Source: Marinomonas posidonica_A (GTDB taxonomy: Bacteria > Pseudomonadota > Gammaproteobacteria > Pseudomonadales > Marinomonadaceae). From it: 64,000 nucleotides of DNA. Location: contig NZ_JBHZSP010000016.1 of the NCBI RefSeq assembly GCF_043643765.1, forward strand, positions 12,317 through 76,316, written 5' to 3'. The translations under genes were made by a program, and so were the position numbers. The notes under the pieces are model-generated. The model was not told the origin of the DNA, made no database searches, and saw only the letters and a list, made by a program, of their open reading frames with translations. Shown piece by piece: positions 62,476-64,000 of the stretch (position 1 is its first letter; every line of letters begins with the position of its first letter).

Positions 62476-63867
62476 TCACCTCTCCTTTGAGCCCAAGGGG
62501 CCATTAGTGTCATGGCTCTTCCGAGACACCGAAGGTGATTGAGGCATGACACTAAAGGGCGGCTCAGCCGCCTTAGCGTCAGATCTTTCCAGAGATGCCT
62601 CTCCGACATCCCCATCCGTAAAAGTAAAGGCTTCTACAGAATCAGTCGACAGGTGAGATGCACCTGTCAACGGCTGAATGTTAGCTTGGCCAGCACACCA
62701 AGAGCTTGGAATATACAGACCATAATCCCATGTGGGAAGACCTTTATGTTTTTGTGTCTTCTTAAGTGTATCCAATCCAACTTTTGTTAGCCTAAGATTA
62801 AGTGTCAAAAAACCAAGATTAGTGGCATGTTCAATCAATTTGCTTGCGTAATGATTATCCACATTTAACCTAGCAGCTATGCTAGTATTATTCCTTACAC
62901 CTTTCTTCACCATTACTAGTAGACTTAGCATATTATTAGAAATAGTTTGTGTTAAGGGTTCATCATAAACATCTTTATTCAGTAAATTTATAAGCCATCC
63001 GGGTAAGGCTCGATCAGGCATTAGTCCCTGCCACTTTGTATTACTGAACCATAATATTCCAGGGATATTATTTGGAACGCTGTGATAAAATATTACATTT
63101 GATAAAACACCACCATAACCTAAGCGTGCCCATCTCATAACTTTTTTTTGATTTTTGCAAAGTTCTAAAACCTCTTTGTAATTAGTACCCCAACGCTCTT
63201 CTAGCCACCTCTCTTCGTAAACAACTTCGCTAACAAAATCCACTTTGATAGATTTTCGAAACTTCCGGCATCCATGATCTGATCCTCGAATATTATCTAA
63301 AATTTTTCTTTCTGAATCCCTTGGCCTTGCGTAAGAAATTACCGTTATCTTAATCCAACCAAAACTCCACCAACTTAAAAATGTTGGATTTTCTAACATT
63401 GCGTTAACAAAGCTAGAAACACGGTCGCCACTTCCTATTGAGTCATCAATAAGGACAATGCTTCGTACATTTCTATCTTTTAAGTCTTGTAGCGAAGGAT
63501 GGTCAATTAGTCGACCATTACTAGATCGAACAAGGTTTGAGATGATTGAATATACTAGATCTTCACTACCTTGTGATGTAGCCGGCCTTACCACTGGTTT
63601 ACCAGAAGAATCCCAGTAGCCTATTGGCTCCGAACCCAACTTTCTCACCGAATATAACGCGTATTCTTTTTTCGACGGCAGTCGCTCTACAGAGCGACGA
63701 AGCCAGTTCGAATACTCATCGCGTGATATGAACTTTAAATGACTCAAAAGTGTCTTTGCAGTTGCCTGCTGTTCATTATTGAATTGAGAGAGCCACTCTC
63801 GAATTTCTGCTGACCGCTCAATAGCTGCAACTGAGAGCTGTTGGTATCTTCCTTTCGACAGACTCAT
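62476..63867 (-). CDS. Phosphoribosyltransferase-like/winged-helix retron accessory protein
   Basis: The 463-residue protein has three parts. Residues 1-240 form a PRTase-like domain with the PRPP loop IVLIDDSIGSGDRV (137-150); a middle segment YGGVLSNVIFYHSVPNNIPG follows at 251-270. Residues 305-370 form a winged helix (LSLLVMVKKGVRNNTSIAAR, then KLIEHATNLGFLTLNLRLTK). Residues 380-463 are low-complexity and coincide with strong RNA hairpins. In the known retron classification one type pairs the RT with a PRTase-like plus winged-helix protein, thought to be the toxic effector. The start lacks a clear ribosome site. Confidence 0.8.
   Translation of the reverse strand: MSLSKGRYQQLSVAAIERSAEIREWLSQFNNEQQATAKTLLSHLKFISRDEYSNWLRRSVERLPSKKEYALYSVRKLGSEPIGYWDSSGKPVVRPATSQGSEDLVYSIISNLVRSSNGRLIDHPSLQDLKDRNVRSIVLIDDSIGSGDRVSSFVNAMLENPTFLSWWSFGWIKITVISYARPRDSERKILDNIRGSDHGCRKFRKSIKVDFVSEVVYEERWLEERWGTNYKEVLELCKNQKKVMRWARLGYGGVLSNVIFYHSVPNNIPGILWFSNTKWQGLMPDRALPGWLINLLNKDVYDEPLTQTISNNMLSLLVMVKKGVRNNTSIAARLNVDNHYASKLIEHATNLGFLTLNLRLTKVGLDTLKKTQKHKGLPTWDYGLYIPSSWCAGQANIQPLTGASHLSTDSVEAFTFTDGDVGEASLERSDAKAAEPPFSVMPQSPSVSRKSHDTNGPLGSKER
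62504..62668 (-). ncRNA. Candidate retron msr-msd RNA inside the 3' end of the accessory gene
   Basis: Read on the minus strand toward the RT gene: an 8-bp hairpin GACAGGTG/CACCTGTC (62668-62648), a small hairpin at 62602-62591, a 7-bp hairpin GGCGGCT/AGCCGCC (62572-62558), and a long msd-like stem of 11 bp, TTAGTGTCATG/CATGACACTAA (62555-62504), with an inner CACC/GGTG apex. This is the msr-then-msd order. Flanking a1/a2 complementarity is only short and broken (GCCAAG near 62682 with CTTGGGC near 62492), and the branching G is not identified, so the exact ends are unknown. Confidence 0.55.
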
Positions 63868-64000
63868 ATCGATGCCTAATTCTTGATGCTTATTATCTCA
63901 TTACGACCGCGCACGGATTTGCATAACATCTATGGACACCCCGATTTTTGCAAGCAAAATCAAGATCTAACAAGAAGCGTTTTGCAGCCATCTATTCGGA
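63868..64000. other. 5' junction of the retron cassette; possible attI
   Basis: The minus strand reads ...CATAGATGTTATGCAAATCC, with core GTTATGC at 63927-63921 matching the R-site of attC 4. Upstream of it there is no attC arm pair, but a further GTTAGAT core lies at about 63971-63965 (plus strand ATCTAAC). Two core sites without a palindrome are what an attI site shows. The window ends before any integrase gene. Confidence 0.4.

Larger units (their letters stand above)
59507..63926 (-). mobile_element. Integron cassette array (at least four units, minus strand)
   Basis: Four attC-like imperfect palindromes separate minus-strand reading frames. In minus orientation each begins with TAACAA-type arms and ends in GCGTTA or similar, the usual attC polarity, so every gene runs toward the attC that follows it. 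Core sites at both ends of three cassettes match: GTTAGTT for 59633-60277, GTTATGT for 60398-60928, GTTATGC for the retron unit. No integrase gene is inside the window; it would lie past 64000. Confidence 0.8.

Noticed and set aside
61291..63867. Group II intron or diversity-generating retroelement
   Set aside because: No maturase or endonuclease domain, no variable/template repeat pair; the RT motifs and PRTase/winged-helix partner fit a retron.
1..64000. CRISPR arrays, tRNA, rRNA, transposons or prophage
   Set aside because: None found by reading; repeats present are terminators, attC sites and short operators.

Overview
The window looks like the chromosome of a marine gammaproteobacterium of the Oceanospirillales, most like Marinomonas. 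This rests on gene content (glycine betaine demethylation, complete urate breakdown, many periplasmic binding proteins, a chromosomal integron) and moderate G+C; no marker gene such as rRNA is present, so the genus is an inference. No tRNA, rRNA, CRISPR array, transposase or phage gene was seen.

Layout. 1-6.7 kb: end of a DMT transporter, a tautomerase, GtrA, pirin, a two-component system, and a GtrB-like plus ArnT/PMT-like glycosyltransferase pair. 6.7-10.8 kb: gbdR, gbcB and gbcA for the first glycine betaine demethylation. 10.8-15.7 kb: pssA, a LysR regulator with a DUF1127 protein, and a large lipoprotein. 15.7-26.7 kb: xdhCBA, an MBL-fold/SnoaL pair, and an ABC importer-deaminase-dioxygenase operon. 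27.9-32.4 kb: an odd operon of SLC13-type permease, periplasmic binding protein, HAD phosphatase and glutamate-receptor-like channel. 32.9-38.2 kb: an AAA+/AraC fusion regulator followed by three DUF2589 genes, a zinc ribbon and two orphan genes. 38.3-40.8 kb: uraD, uraH and hpxO. 41-47.7 kb: galM, a Fur-box-controlled binding protein, a chemoreceptor, an IclR regulator and a porin. 48-56.1 kb: the dimethylglycine operon (dipeptidase, DUF5943, dgcA, dgcB, etfA, etfB, a small protein). 56.4-59.5 kb: mltC, two small genes and a toxin-antitoxin pair. 59.5-64 kb: an integron cassette array on the minus strand.

How the genes work together. Two catabolic modules dominate. Glycine betaine goes through GbcAB to dimethylglycine and through DgcAB with its own flavoprotein pair to sarcosine. 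Purines go through a deaminase and XdhAB/C to urate, then HpxO, UraH and UraD to allantoin. Four transcription units of the purine module carry sites matching the sigma-54 -24/-12 consensus (two perfect or one base off, one 9/10, one weaker), so they probably form one RpoN regulon.

The most interesting part is the right end. Four attC sites define an array of minus-strand cassettes. The outermost visible cassette (about 61.27-63.93 kb, with matching GTTATGC core sites at both ends) holds a retron-type reverse transcriptase preceded by a phosphoribosyltransferase-like/winged-helix protein. A set of strong hairpins resembling an msr-msd RNA lies inside the last 60 codons of that protein's reading frame, directly before the RT gene. 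The neighbouring cassette holds the wreck of a methyltransferase. Other items to look at are the AAA+/AraC fusion without the GAFTGA loop, the DUF2589 cluster with a promoter element shared by a distant orphan gene, and the receptor-channel with a non-canonical pore.
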